Positions 44,404 to 53,628 of a DNA stretch of 64,000 bases are shown in pieces. The position numbers were made by a program, and so were the translations under genes. The stretch lies in NCBI RefSeq assembly GCF_030813055.1, contig NZ_JAUSTW010000003.1:496001-560000 (forward strand), written 5' to 3'. How positions within the stretch are numbered: position 1 is the first letter of the stretch; every line of letters starts with the position of its first letter. The notes below the pieces were generated by a model. That model ran no database searches. It saw nothing but the letters and a program-made list of their open reading frames with translations, and was not told the DNA's origin. The stretch is from Neobacillus ginsengisoli. Its GTDB lineage: Bacteria > Bacillota > Bacilli > Bacillales_B > DSM-18226.

Positions 44404-45342
44404 CTACCGACAGACACGTGCCCCCGTCTCCAACCATTTCAGTTCCCTATTCATCTGTTTCAACAAATCCTGCGCTTCCGTAAGCCCTACTTCTTTAAAC
44501 ATAATGAGAGTACCCGGAAGGGCCTGCGCAAGGAGCGGGATGTCTGCAGAAATGACTGTGCCGATTCTTGTATAACCGCCGGTTGTTTGACGTTCAGCCA
44601 TTAAAATAATCGGTTGTCCGCTAGCCGGTACTTGGATTCCACCGAGTGGTATTGCATCGGAGATAATATCTGCACTGTTACTATGTTCTAATGTTGGACC
44701 GATTAATTGATACCCCATACGGTTTGACTGTGGGGACACCGTATACTCTTTCGTCAAAAATGTTCCAATGGTCGCCTCGGTAAATTTTTCTAAATGAGGT
44801 CCTAAAATCACTCTCACTGTTAACTTCTGATTATACTTCGGGACAAGGTCAGGATGTACGAATCGGTTCATCACCGTAAACGGGGCTCCGTGCAGAATAT
44901 CGCCCGCTTTTAGCGCCCTGCCTTCATAACCGCCAAATTTCCCATTTACAAATGTTGATTTACTGTTTAATACAAGTGGTACATTTATTCCGCCAGCCAT
45001 GCTAATATACGCTCTGCCGCCTTCCTTACAAGGACCAAAAGAAAGCACCTGACCTTTTTTTATCACCCTGCTTTTCCAGAGAGGGACATCCTGCCCGTCA
45101 ATACGGGGAGATAGATTTCCGCCGCAAATCGCAATCGATACGCTATCTAAAGCTTCAAGACTAGGTCCAATAAGAACAGCTTCCAGGGCCGCTTCACCTG
45201 AACGGTTTCCAACCAGCAGATTGGCAATTTGTAAGGAATACGGATCCATTGCCCCTGACGGACTGATCCCATATTGCTGAAATCCGTTTCTTCCCAGGTC
45301 TTGTACGGTTGTTTGCAGCCCAGGTTTTAAATAAACAGGAAT
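44404..45342 (-). pseudogene. pxpC: 5-oxoprolinase subunit C (KipA/PxpC), start lost
   Basis: The frame encodes a nearly complete PxpC: PVYLKPGLQTTVQDLGRNGF, GISPSGAMDPYSLQIANLLV, then VKKGQ-like VIKKGQVLSFGP and the C-terminal GGIQVPASGQPIILMAERQT. PxpC with PxpA and PxpB hydrolyses 5-oxoproline to glutamate. No ATG/GTG/TTG precedes the conserved N-terminus; the first ATG (45249, in GAMDPY) would give 281 residues lacking the first strand. The missing start coincides with the deletion that removed most of pxpB. Reinitiation from the pxpB fragment at that ATG is possible, so some product may still be made. Confidence 0.7.
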
Positions 45343-45506
45343 CGTACAAACAATCGGCTCAACAGATGATGTTGCATCTTTTCATCATCAAGATTACGTA
45401 AAAATTGCTGTATTTGCCGATGAATTTTTTCGTTTATTTCATTTCCGAAAGAAACGCGAATGGCGACATCTCCAAAGGGGACGATTTCAATACCCATATA
45501 TTTCAT
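45327..45506 (-). pseudogene. pxpB: 5-oxoprolinase subunit B (KipI/PxpB), 59-residue N-terminal fragment
   Basis: From the ATG at 45506 (SD AGGTGAGG) the frame reads MKYMGIEIVPFGDVAIRVSF, then GNEINEKIHRQIQQFLRNL and ends after 59 residues in VRFLFI. This is the N-terminal start of PxpB (about 240 residues when intact). The following roughly 180 residues are deleted and the end reads out of frame into pxpC. No pxpA is nearby. Confidence 0.7.
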
Positions 45507-45635
45507 CTACCTCACCTGATAGGATTACTTACGCTAATTATACAAAATTTTTAAACTATTTTCATAACTCAAATCCCGCGATAGACAAAAAGACCTTCTG
45601 CAATCGAAGGTCTTTCATTCGGAAAACTAGCTATA

Positions 45636-45689
45636 TGTCCTTCTCACGTGGACACTTTAATCGAAATGTCCACGAAGGGTGACAGGCAC
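45636..45689. repeat. Dispersed repeat, full copy R6 (flipped core)
   Basis: TGTCC, 9 nt, GGACA, 12 nt, TGTCCACGAAG, then GGTGACAGGCAC. Its last base is the first base of the stop codon triplet of the minus-strand nucleotidase gene (45689-45691). Confidence 0.85.
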
Positions 45690-47632
45690 TATTTTAAATC
45701 TATCGAATATTTCGCAAATCCCCCGACGGACGGTCCAATATACTTCAGGTTTTGGGACTTCTCAGCGTATGGCTGCGCTTTTGGTGATGAGTCAAATACA
45801 GCGGTTGCTGCACCTTTGAATTTTGCCAGTGACCAGTTTTGGTCGGCTGATGGATTAATCGTTTTGTTCGTTTGAATATAGTTCGTGATGATTTGACGGT
45901 TTTCATCCGGTGCTTTTAAAATGACCTCACCCTGACTAACTCCAGGGAACGTGGTACTTGAAGCACGGTAGTTATTGGTTGCGACGATAAACTTTTGGTC
46001 TGCTGTTACAGGTTTACTCAGATAAGTTAGGTTAACAATTCGACTGGAATCGGAGTTAATAATCTTCCCATTCGGGTCAAATTTTGCCGGCTTTGTCACA
46101 TCAATTTGATACTGTACTCCGTCAATCACATCAAAATTAAACGATGGAAAATCAAGGTTAATTAACGGCTGCTCACCGCTTTTCGCGGGATCAATTTGAT
46201 TAAATTGCACGGCACTCATTTCCAGCCAGTCTTTAAGCTGTGCCCCATTAATCAGTTTTGCCTGAAGGGTATTCGGGTACAAATACAAATCCGCGACGTT
46301 TTTTATCGCCAATGTTCCCGCAGGAATGTCAGTATAATAATCCGGACCCATCCGTCCGCCTGCTTTAAATGGCGCTGCCGCTGAGAGAACAGGTATGCCT
46401 GCATACTTACTGTAGGCAGGGTCTTTTAGTTTTTCCATTAAATATGCGCCTTGCGCATTATTCACAATTTGTACAGAAGGATCATCCTGTACGAGCGCAA
46501 AATAGCTAAAAATAGGTGCTGTCGTTTCACCGACAGGTTGACTTACGTATTTAATGGTTGCTTCGTGCTCCGGTAAAATGGCGTTCATTAACTTATTATC
46601 GGTTTGGACGATTGATTTTCCGGTTGCATCTACAATCGGTCTTAAAGCCCCCTTACCTGTGACTACATTCCATTTTCCGCGGTGCTTCTGTAATTGCAGG
46701 TCAATCAATCCAAGATGACTGCCAAATGCCCCCGCCATTACAACGGGTTTCCCATTGATTGTTCCTTGCTCAAGATTCACATTCGGTAAATTCTGATAAA
46801 CCGGACCTGGGAAGGTGTTATGCTGATGGCCGGTAAATACGGCATCAATACCGTTTACTTGAGTCAAATAGTAGGCTGCATTCTCCATTCCGGGCTGATA
46901 AGGCTCTGCGCTTATTCCTGTGTGGGCAAGGGCAACAATGATATCGGCGCCTTTCTTTTTCATAATCGGAACATATTTTTTCGCTGACTCGACAATCGAT
47001 TTCGTCTCCACTTTTCCTTCCAAATTTCCTTTATCCCATTCCATGATTTGCGGCGTAACAAAACCAATGACTCCTACTTTGATGGTATGCTTTTTCCCAC
47101 GGTCATCCACTACTGTTTTCTTTAAAATAACATAGGGTTCAAAATAGGGCTTTTCTGTTCCGGCCTTATACACATTGGCATTGACCACAGGCATTTTCGC
47201 ATCATTAAGTGTTTCGTTTAAAAAGTCTAAACCGTAATTAAATTCATGGTTACCGACCGTGGTTGCGTCGTATCCTAACAAATTAAACGCACGGTAAATA
47301 GGCTGCACTTCGCCCTTCTTTAAGCCTTTCACTTTGGCAACATAATCGCCTAACGGATTACCTTGGATCTCGTCACCATTATCAAACAGCATTGAATTTT
47401 TCACTTCATCCCGTGCTTGTTTGATGAGGGTGGCTGTTTTCACCAAACCGACTTTGTCGTCCTGTTTTGTCTGATAATAATCATAATTAGCTAAGAACAT
47501 ATGCAAATCGGTGGTTTCCAGCAAGCGTAACCGAACCGTGCGATCCGCCTTTGCTGCAGTGGCGAGTGTAGGAACGAGCTGTCCTACAATCACGAATAAT
47601 ATAACGAGAAGAACATTTAACGATTTTAACAA
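45689..47632 (-). CDS. Secreted bifunctional 2',3'-cyclic-nucleotide phosphodiesterase / 3'(5')-nucleotidase
   Basis: The 647-residue protein has a signal peptide (residues 1-28), a calcineurin-type metallophosphatase domain (about 30-330; LETTDLHMF, FDNGDEIQGNPLGDY, TVGNHEFNYGLDF, VALAHTGIS, FTGHQHNTFPG, all metal ligands present) and a 5'-nucleotidase C-terminal domain (about 360-570). It resembles CpdB and the halves of Bacillus YfkN and should scavenge phosphate and nucleosides from external nucleotides. No LPxTG anchor is visible at the C-terminus. Repeat R6 touches the stop codon, so the end of the gene may have been set by the repeat. Confidence 0.92.
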   Translation of the reverse strand: MLKSLNVLLVILFVIVGQLVPTLATAAKADRTVRLRLLETTDLHMFLANYDYYQTKQDDKVGLVKTATLIKQARDEVKNSMLFDNGDEIQGNPLGDYVAKVKGLKKGEVQPIYRAFNLLGYDATTVGNHEFNYGLDFLNETLNDAKMPVVNANVYKAGTEKPYFEPYVILKKTVVDDRGKKHTIKVGVIGFVTPQIMEWDKGNLEGKVETKSIVESAKKYVPIMKKKGADIIVALAHTGISAEPYQPGMENAAYYLTQVNGIDAVFTGHQHNTFPGPVYQNLPNVNLEQGTINGKPVVMAGAFGSHLGLIDLQLQKHRGKWNVVTGKGALRPIVDATGKSIVQTDNKLMNAILPEHEATIKYVSQPVGETTAPIFSYFALVQDDPSVQIVNNAQGAYLMEKLKDPAYSKYAGIPVLSAAAPFKAGGRMGPDYYTDIPAGTLAIKNVADLYLYPNTLQAKLINGAQLKDWLEMSAVQFNQIDPAKSGEQPLINLDFPSFNFDVIDGVQYQIDVTKPAKFDPNGKIINSDSSRIVNLTYLSKPVTADQKFIVATNNYRASSTTFPGVSQGEVILKAPDENRQIITNYIQTNKTINPSADQNWSLAKFKGAATAVFDSSPKAQPYAEKSQNLKYIGPSVGGFAKYSIDLK

Positions 47633-47859
47633 CTGATAATCCTCCCTTTTTTGTAAAAAAAATCATATAAACGAAGGTAGTATTTGTATGATTTATCCGG
47701 AATATGACTCTTTCAATGGAAAATTTTATAAAAATGCAAGTGTAAAAAAGCGAAGCGATGGTAATTAACGTGGATAGCTATAAAAGGCTAATTTGTTGAT
47801 TTTTGCAATAAATACGCTTTATATAATAGGGAAGTTCTAATTTGAAAAGAGGGATTTTT

Positions 47860-48438
47860 ATGAATATATTATGGGATTTCGATGGGACTCTTTTTGACAC
47901 GTACCCGTCGCTTGTAGAGGGCTTTGTCCAATTAAGCAAAAAAGAGCTTGATAAAAGAGAAGTGTTGAAATGGCTTAAAATTGACTCGAAAACAGCATTT
48001 AAACATTATGGAGTTGATGAGAATAAAAGAGAAGAATATCAAAGGTTATATAATTATTATGCAAAAACGACAAGCAGGCCTTTTGATTATTTAGAGGATG
48101 TTTTATCGTCTGTTGATAACAACATTATAGTTACACACCGGGAAAGGGAATCCACAGCAGCCCTTCTGGAAAAATTCCAATTAAAAAAATACTTTACAGA
48201 GATTGTTTCAGTCGAAGAGGATGGATTCATAAGAAAGCCTCATATCTCCTCTTATAAACATGTATTGGAAAATTACAACATAGATCTCGTTGTCGGAGAC
48301 CGCGAATTAGATTTAATTCCGGCCAGACAGTTAAATATTAAAACGGTTGCCTTTCAAAACAGAAACATTGAAGCGGATTATTATATAGATTCCTATGTAG
48401 ATTTTTTACCTGTAGTGCTTAATACTAAATCTGAATAG
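47860..48438 (+). CDS. HAD superfamily phosphatase (phosphoglycolate-phosphatase-like)
   Basis: From the ATG at 47860 (SD AAAGAGGG) the protein is 192 residues: motif I ILWDFDGTLFDT, a small helical C1 cap, motif II NIIVTHRERES, motif III Lys in GFIRKPHISSYKHVL and motif IV VVGDRELDLIPARQL. Members remove phosphate from small metabolites. The substrate is unknown. The gene stands alone; the terminator at 48607 lies downstream. Confidence 0.88.
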   Translation: MNILWDFDGTLFDTYPSLVEGFVQLSKKELDKREVLKWLKIDSKTAFKHYGVDENKREEYQRLYNYYAKTTSRPFDYLEDVLSSVDNNIIVTHRERESTAALLEKFQLKKYFTEIVSVEEDGFIRKPHISSYKHVLENYNIDLVVGDRELDLIPARQLNIKTVAFQNRNIEADYYIDSYVDFLPVVLNTKSE

Positions 48439-48606
48439 TGATGGGCGAAGGGCACTATTGTGTCGTAAATGATTCCTATAAAATTGTTCATTTAAAATAA
48501 CCTTAATGATTTATTCATAGTTTTTTCATTTTTTCAGGGTAAGATAAATACATGAAACGGACATGATCTTTTTCATACAACCCCCTTTTTAATATATTTT
48601 ATTGTT

Positions 48607-48634
48607 GATCCGGCATATTGCCGGATCTTTTTTT
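48607..48634 (+). terminator. Intrinsic terminator
   Basis: GATCCGGC-ATATT-GCCGGATC followed by seven T residues, 170 bp downstream of the HAD gene. Confidence 0.85.
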
Positions 48635-48665
48635 GCTTACCCCAGAAATAACTCATATAACCGAC

Positions 48666-48720
48666 TGTCCACTGTACAGAGACAAAACTGCCGAAGTGTC
48701 CACGAACGGTGACAGGCACC
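48666..48720. repeat. Dispersed repeat, full copy R7 (flipped core)
   Basis: TGTCC, 9 nt, AGACA, 12 nt, TGTCCACGAAC, then GGTGACAGGCACC: 55 bp, 53 bp upstream of the GGDEF gene. Confidence 0.88.
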
Positions 48721-48773
48721 GATAGGCATGATAAAATATTCAAAATAAATGGATAAAAAAGGATTCGATTCAA

Positions 48774-50213
48774 TTGAGGTCTTTCATTACCACCGCTACA
48801 GAATTTATGAGCTATAACAATAACATTTTATTTGAGCGGGTAAAGCTCGTTTCTTATATGCTTATTTTCTCTTATCCCTGTTTTTTCATTGTTGATTTTT
48901 TCCTATTTAATAACCTAAGTAAGCCTACCTTTAAATTTATACTTTCTGCAGTCCACATAACAGGACTTGTAATCTCGCTTATTTTTATCGGGATCTATCA
49001 TTTATCCAAAAATATATCCCAAGGTCTCATCATTCATTGCTATATCCTCCTTTATTTAATGATTGGAGCAGTCACTTCTATTAACAGTCAGTTATTCACA
49101 GGGAATATATATGCCTATATCATTATTTTAATGGGGGTAGCCGTCATCTTCCCGGTCCGGCCAAGGACCTTTTCTTTCCTAGTCTCGGGGGTACATCTTT
49201 TCTTCCTGATAGGTTTATTCCTAATGGACCATGACCACTTCTCGTTTTTGTCAAAAATGATTAACTCAACAGGAACTGCCGTGATTTCTTGTACGATTTC
49301 ACTATCATTCTATACATCTCGTAAAAATGATTTTATCAACAAATTGAAACTAAGAAGGAATGAGGAGAGTTTTCGAAGCTTATTTAACATGAATCCCAAT
49401 CCCTTAATCCTTATAAAACCGAATAATAATAAAATTTTGCTAATGAATAGACATGCAGTTGAATACTATCATCTTCAAAATAAAGACTTGGCTCAAATGG
49501 ATGCTGGGTTCTTGTTTAAAGACCTCCAAGAAAGACTGGACATCATAAAAAGGCTAAAAAAACAGGAAAGCATCAGAAACTATGTCACCGAGCAGCAAAT
49601 CACACCAGAGATGTGCAAATGGACAATGTTAAGTTTCGAATGGGTTGATTACTTGGATGACACCTGTATTCTGATTGGCGCCACTGACATTACAGATTTC
49701 AAGAAAAATGAAGAAGAGCTTTATAAACATGCTTCTATCGATATCCTCACAGGTGTGATGAATAGACGAAGCGGGATGGAATTGCTTCGCGAGAAACTAT
49801 CTAGCAGCTCCAGTTCGCAAGAATTTATTATTTGCTATATCGACATAAACAACTTAAAAATGGTAAATGATTGTTACGGTCATTCTATAGGAGATGATCT
49901 GATCAAGACATGCTGCGAAACAATCAGCCGACATCTTGCTCCCAATGACGTTTTATTTCGTCTGGGCGGAGATGAATTTGTGATAATTTTCCACAAAAAG
50001 CAAATGCAAGTCGCGCAGCAGCTGTGGAACAACATCAAACGTGAATTTCAGGACATCAATGATACGAACCAAAAGCCATATCCGATCTCTGCCAGCCATG
50101 GTTTTTACCACTATAAAACCGGCTCCGATATGACTGTGGAACAACTTCTGGAAATGGCTGACAAAGAAATGTATAAGGAAAAGTTCCTTCAAAAAACAGC
50201 ACGTTATCAATAA
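48774..50213 (+). CDS. Membrane-bound diguanylate cyclase (PAS-GGDEF)
   Basis: The 479 residues comprise six or so N-terminal membrane helices (to about residue 190), a PAS-like domain (about 195-310; SFRSLFNMNPNPLILIKPNN) and a GGDEF domain (about 315-475; ASIDILTGVMNRRSGMELL, CYIDINNLKMVNDCYGHSIGD, VLFRLGGDEFVIIF). The active-site GGDEF is intact, so c-di-GMP synthesis is expected; the inhibitory RxxD site is not present (APND occurs there). A TTG at 48774 has SD AAAGGA; an ATG at 48807 is possible. A strong terminator follows. Confidence 0.88.
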   Translation: MRSFITTATEFMSYNNNILFERVKLVSYMLIFSYPCFFIVDFFLFNNLSKPTFKFILSAVHITGLVISLIFIGIYHLSKNISQGLIIHCYILLYLMIGAVTSINSQLFTGNIYAYIIILMGVAVIFPVRPRTFSFLVSGVHLFFLIGLFLMDHDHFSFLSKMINSTGTAVISCTISLSFYTSRKNDFINKLKLRRNEESFRSLFNMNPNPLILIKPNNNKILLMNRHAVEYYHLQNKDLAQMDAGFLFKDLQERLDIIKRLKKQESIRNYVTEQQITPEMCKWTMLSFEWVDYLDDTCILIGATDITDFKKNEEELYKHASIDILTGVMNRRSGMELLREKLSSSSSSQEFIICYIDINNLKMVNDCYGHSIGDDLIKTCCETISRHLAPNDVLFRLGGDEFVIIFHKKQMQVAQQLWNNIKREFQDINDTNQKPYPISASHGFYHYKTGSDMTVEQLLEMADKEMYKEKFLQKTARYQ

Positions 50214-50246
50214 ATAAGCAAGGAAAAACCTGACCCTACTCACAAA

Positions 50247-50287
50247 AGAAGCACGCATGACAGTAAATCGTCATGCGTGCTTCTTCT
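50247..50287. terminator. Intrinsic terminator of the GGDEF gene
   Basis: AGAAGCACGCATGAC / GTCATGCGTGCTTCT, a 15-bp perfect stem with a short T-rich tail on both sides. Confidence 0.8.
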
Positions 50288-50324
50288 ATTGTTCCAGTTT
50301 TCGCATGATTCGCGGCACCTCCAG

Positions 50325-50379
50325 TGTCCACCGTACAAGGACAAAACCGCTGTATTGTCCACGAACGGTGCCTGTCACC
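50325..50379. repeat. Dispersed repeat, full copy R8
   Basis: TGTCC, 9 nt, GGACA, 12 nt, TGTCCACGAAC, then GGTGCCTGTCACC: 55 bp, 13 bp from the stop codon of the minus-strand metalloprotease gene. Confidence 0.88.
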
Positions 50380-50391
50380 TAAAAAGCACCA

Positions 50392-52398
50392 CTATAGCAT
50401 CGCACCGTTCCAGCCTAGTTTGTATTTGCCAATGGTCGTGTTGGCAGCCATTGATCCATTTGAGTAGAAGTAATACCATTTGTTGTTAATGAGTTTCCAT
50501 CCCGTTTCCATGGCGCCTGATCTATTTAGGAAGTACCATTTACCGCCCCACATTATCCAACCTGTTTTCATTGCCCCCGAGCCGGCTAAATAGTACCAAT
50601 GACCTCCGGTATATACCCATCCGGTTTTCATCACACCCGTTTTCAAATCATAGTAAAACCAATTGCCCTTCTCAAAAACCCAACCTCTTTTGACGGTACC
50701 TTTTACGGTTACACTGGTTGCCGTACTAACATTTCCTAGAGCATCTTTGGCATAGACTTGGATAATGGTCCCTACCAGTTGTTTCGGAATGGTTATCGTG
50801 AAAGCACCCGTACCGCTATTGACCCTTCCAATTTCCGTTTTCCCTGCCATCGCAACTACTGTTGCATTCGGTGCAGCAGTTCCTTTCAGTTGCGTATCAG
50901 CATCCCCAACCGGGTTAACCTTCGGACTTGCCGGAGGTACGGTCACAACCGTTCCTGCCCTGTTATTCATATCCAAGAGTGTATAGGTTATATTTTGCCC
51001 TTTATCCAAAGGCACGGCCAAGCCGTCGTTTGGATTAAAGGCAGTGACAACTGAACCTCCGCCATGCAGGCTAACGGAAGTACCGGTATAAACCTTCGCC
51101 TGTAATGAATTAAAGAAGGGATCCCCTTTAAATCCGTATAAACCCGTAGGCTGTTTTAAAAGCAGCGCAATCCTGAAATCGGTCATTAATTTTCCAAAAG
51201 TCATAGCGGGACTGATATATTTTTTAGCAACATCTTCAATTGCCTTATAATTATTATTTGGATCTTGTAATATTTCTTTAAAAATTCGATCTCCTTGATT
51301 TGCTTGAATTTTAATATACTGTGTAAACAAATAGGACAAAGAGTAATTTGATAGTAAATCACCGCTTTCATCCCAATACAAAAGCGACTGCCCATTTTGG
51401 ATGGCGGATGATTCATTATAGTAAGCTAATCGGTCCGTGAGGCCATGACCCATATAAATTTGTTCTGCGGCCATTGCCAGCCCCTCATCTAACCAAGTAT
51501 CCATACTGCTATTTCCTTCAACAAGCACATTTTGGTTGTAATTTACCATATGTTGAAACTCATGTGCCAATGTGGAATAGACGCCTGATACATCTTTTAC
51601 GGAGCCGGTTCCCATTGTTGGGTATGTGTCGATATAAAAAGTTTCCGATTGATTGGAATGGGCTGTAATATATAAATCTCCCGGATAAAAATATCCGGCT
51701 ACATAACCGCCGCTGCCTGAGAAGCCATCTTGAATGTCATAGCATAAAATATTAATTTTTCCATCCTTATTAACATCCGATTCCGTGCCAAAATTAGCGG
51801 TCACAGTGGAATAGATTTTATTATCAAATTCCATGCCCAGCTTCGCTGCATCTGCATCAGAGAGTTGGTTATTATTTACCCATACTTCTGCTTTCGTACC
51901 GATATAAGCTAACCTGGCGTTAATTTGATAGTCCGAATTAGTAGTTAGATTGGAAACCCAAAAAAGTTTACTATCACCGACTTTGTAAGGCTGTACCAAC
52001 AGGCTTGTACTTTTCCTGACAAGGCTCCCTTTCATACTGGAAAGATCGAAAGGTATAGTTACATCTACTTTATATGTACTTGGTTTCAAGATCTTATCCA
52101 TTGATAACTTCATATTTTTAAGATTAAAAGTACCTGTCGGTTGAGATGATACCGAATCTGTCGATTCATTGCTTATTACGGCATAATCCGTAGATCCCCC
52201 ATTTACCGTTTGTAGATTAGTAGAAGGATTGAGGGCGTTGGCACTGTTTTGCGCTTGCCTTCCGGGATCTCCATTCAATGGAGTAGAATTTATATTTTTC
52301 TCTGGCTGAGGTACTTCCACTGCCGTATTTTGAGCAAATACAGCTCCCGGTAAAATTAGCATCTGAAGTGCAACAATCATTGGTACAATCTTTTTCAA
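50392..52398 (-). CDS. Secreted zinc metalloprotease with Ig-like domain and cell-wall-binding repeats
   Basis: The 668 residues comprise a signal peptide (1-22), a linker and beta-rich pro region, a gluzincin-like catalytic domain with STLAHEFQHMVNY (HExxH with F-Q inside) and the third ligand in WLDEGLAMAAEQ (about 280-320), an Ig-like domain (about 495-565; GTAAPNATVVAMAGKTEIGR), and four aromatic repeats at the end (GWVFEKGNWFYYD, GWVYTGGHWYYLAGSGAMKT, ...) of the choline/glucan-binding CW_7-like type. It resembles hyicolysin-type M30 peptidases and probably stays attached to the cell wall. The last repeat is imperfect. Confidence 0.85.
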   Translation of the reverse strand: MKKIVPMIVALQMLILPGAVFAQNTAVEVPQPEKNINSTPLNGDPGRQAQNSANALNPSTNLQTVNGGSTDYAVISNESTDSVSSQPTGTFNLKNMKLSMDKILKPSTYKVDVTIPFDLSSMKGSLVRKSTSLLVQPYKVGDSKLFWVSNLTTNSDYQINARLAYIGTKAEVWVNNNQLSDADAAKLGMEFDNKIYSTVTANFGTESDVNKDGKINILCYDIQDGFSGSGGYVAGYFYPGDLYITAHSNQSETFYIDTYPTMGTGSVKDVSGVYSTLAHEFQHMVNYNQNVLVEGNSSMDTWLDEGLAMAAEQIYMGHGLTDRLAYYNESSAIQNGQSLLYWDESGDLLSNYSLSYLFTQYIKIQANQGDRIFKEILQDPNNNYKAIEDVAKKYISPAMTFGKLMTDFRIALLLKQPTGLYGFKGDPFFNSLQAKVYTGTSVSLHGGGSVVTAFNPNDGLAVPLDKGQNITYTLLDMNNRAGTVVTVPPASPKVNPVGDADTQLKGTAAPNATVVAMAGKTEIGRVNSGTGAFTITIPKQLVGTIIQVYAKDALGNVSTATSVTVKGTVKRGWVFEKGNWFYYDLKTGVMKTGWVYTGGHWYYLAGSGAMKTGWIMWGGKWYFLNRSGAMETGWKLINNKWYYFYSNGSMAANTTIGKYKLGWNGAML

Positions 52399-52694
52399 AA
52401 CCCCTGCTCCCTTCTTAACTCTATCAATTAGTACTAGATTACCAGATAATCCTACGATTATATATTACTAAAATTATTTAAGTAAATAATACTAGTTAAA
52501 AATGACCCCCTGTCACTTTCCCCGTACGTTACATGCGGTTTCGACGGATTTCCTTTTTCTTCGATAAAAAATGATTTCATCGATTTTATATCGCTTTCAA
52601 TCGAAAAAACTACCAAACTCCAATAAAATCCGGCAGTGATTGGCTCAGTTCAAAAATGTACATACTAATTAAAAACAAATTCAGGTGATGAAAG
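52399..52694. other. Intergenic region without recognised features
   Basis: Promoter regions of two divergent genes. No repeat copy or hairpin of note was seen. Confidence 0.4.
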
Positions 52695-53444
52695 TTGAAA
52701 AAACTTGTTTTTATTCGGCATGGACAAAGCCATTACAACCTTGAAAATCGCTTCACAGGCTGGAAGGATGTGGATTTAACCGATGAGGGCTATAACGGGG
52801 CAAGAGAAGCGGGCTCTATCCTAAAAAAACACGGGTTCATCTTTGACATTGCTCATACTTCCGTTTTAAAACGGGCCATCCGAACATTATGGATACTCCT
52901 TCATGAAATGGATTTAATGTGGATTCCCATTCAAAAATCCTGGAGATTAAATGAGCGACATTACGGTTCCTTACAAGGGATGGACAAGGATGAGGTCATT
53001 GCGAAATTCGGTGAGGAGCAAGTAAATGAATGGCGGAGATCAGCCAGTGTCCGTCCGCCGGACATTTCCCCGGAAGAGCATTTCCGTGACGTGTCCGACC
53101 CTAAATATGCGAGCATTGGAAAAGAACGTATTCCATTATCCGAGAGTCTTCTCGATACAGAGGAACGCGCGTTAGTTTATTGGAATGAGCAGATTGTTCC
53201 GAGCTTAAAACACAATCAACGTGTCATCATCTCCGCACACGGCAATACCTTAAGAGCACTGGTCAAATATCTCGACAACATTCCCGACGACGGCGTGGTC
53301 AGCCTCAATATTCCCAATAGCATCCCCCTCGTCTACGAGCTGGATGACAACCTAAAACCAATCCGGCACTACTACCTTTGCCAGGATGGCGAAATACCAC
53401 ATGATTCCATCCCGCTGCATACAGACTGCGATTGGATGGGGTGA
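52695..53444 (+). CDS. gpmA: 2,3-bisphosphoglycerate-dependent phosphoglycerate mutase
   Basis: The 249-residue protein carries the RHG motif [20 protein letters not shown], the Glu of [12 protein letters not shown], and the second catalytic His in [15 protein letters not shown], with the full dPGM length. It interconverts 2- and 3-phosphoglycerate. The TTG start is preceded by SD AGGTGATG. Its stop codon TGA falls inside the GGTGACAGGCACC core of dispersed repeat R9, so the last residues (DWMG) end exactly at the repeat. Confidence 0.93.
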   Translation: MKKLVFIRHGQSHYNLENRFTGWKDVDLTDEGYNGAREAGSILKKHGFIFDIAHTSVLKRAIRTLWILLHEMDLMWIPIQKSWRLNERHYGSLQGMDKDEVIAKFGEEQVNEWRRSASVRPPDISPEEHFRDVSDPKYASIGKERIPLSESLLDTEERALVYWNEQIVPSLKHNQRVIISAHGNTLRALVKYLDNIPDDGVVSLNIPNSIPLVYELDDNLKPIRHYYLCQDGEIPHDSIPLHTDCDWMG

Positions 53445-53494
53445 CAGGCACCGTTCGTGGACACTCCGTCACATTTGTCCGCGCACAGTGGACA
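53440..53494 (-). repeat. Dispersed repeat, full copy R9 (opposite orientation)
   Basis: On the minus strand it reads TGTCC, 9 nt, GGACA, 12 nt, TGTCCACGAAC, then GGTGCCTGTCACC. It provides the stop codon of gpmA (53442-53444). Confidence 0.88.
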
Positions 53495-53628
53495 CAAGGT
53501 TTTACGAAAAAATGGCTAGCCGATTTTAAAAGACGTGCTGCTTTTTTAAATTTTTAGTTTTTTGATTGAGTTCTTATAGTCCCTCCATTAAAATCTAAAA
53601 TAGGGTTTAAAATTCGAGGAGGCTTTCC

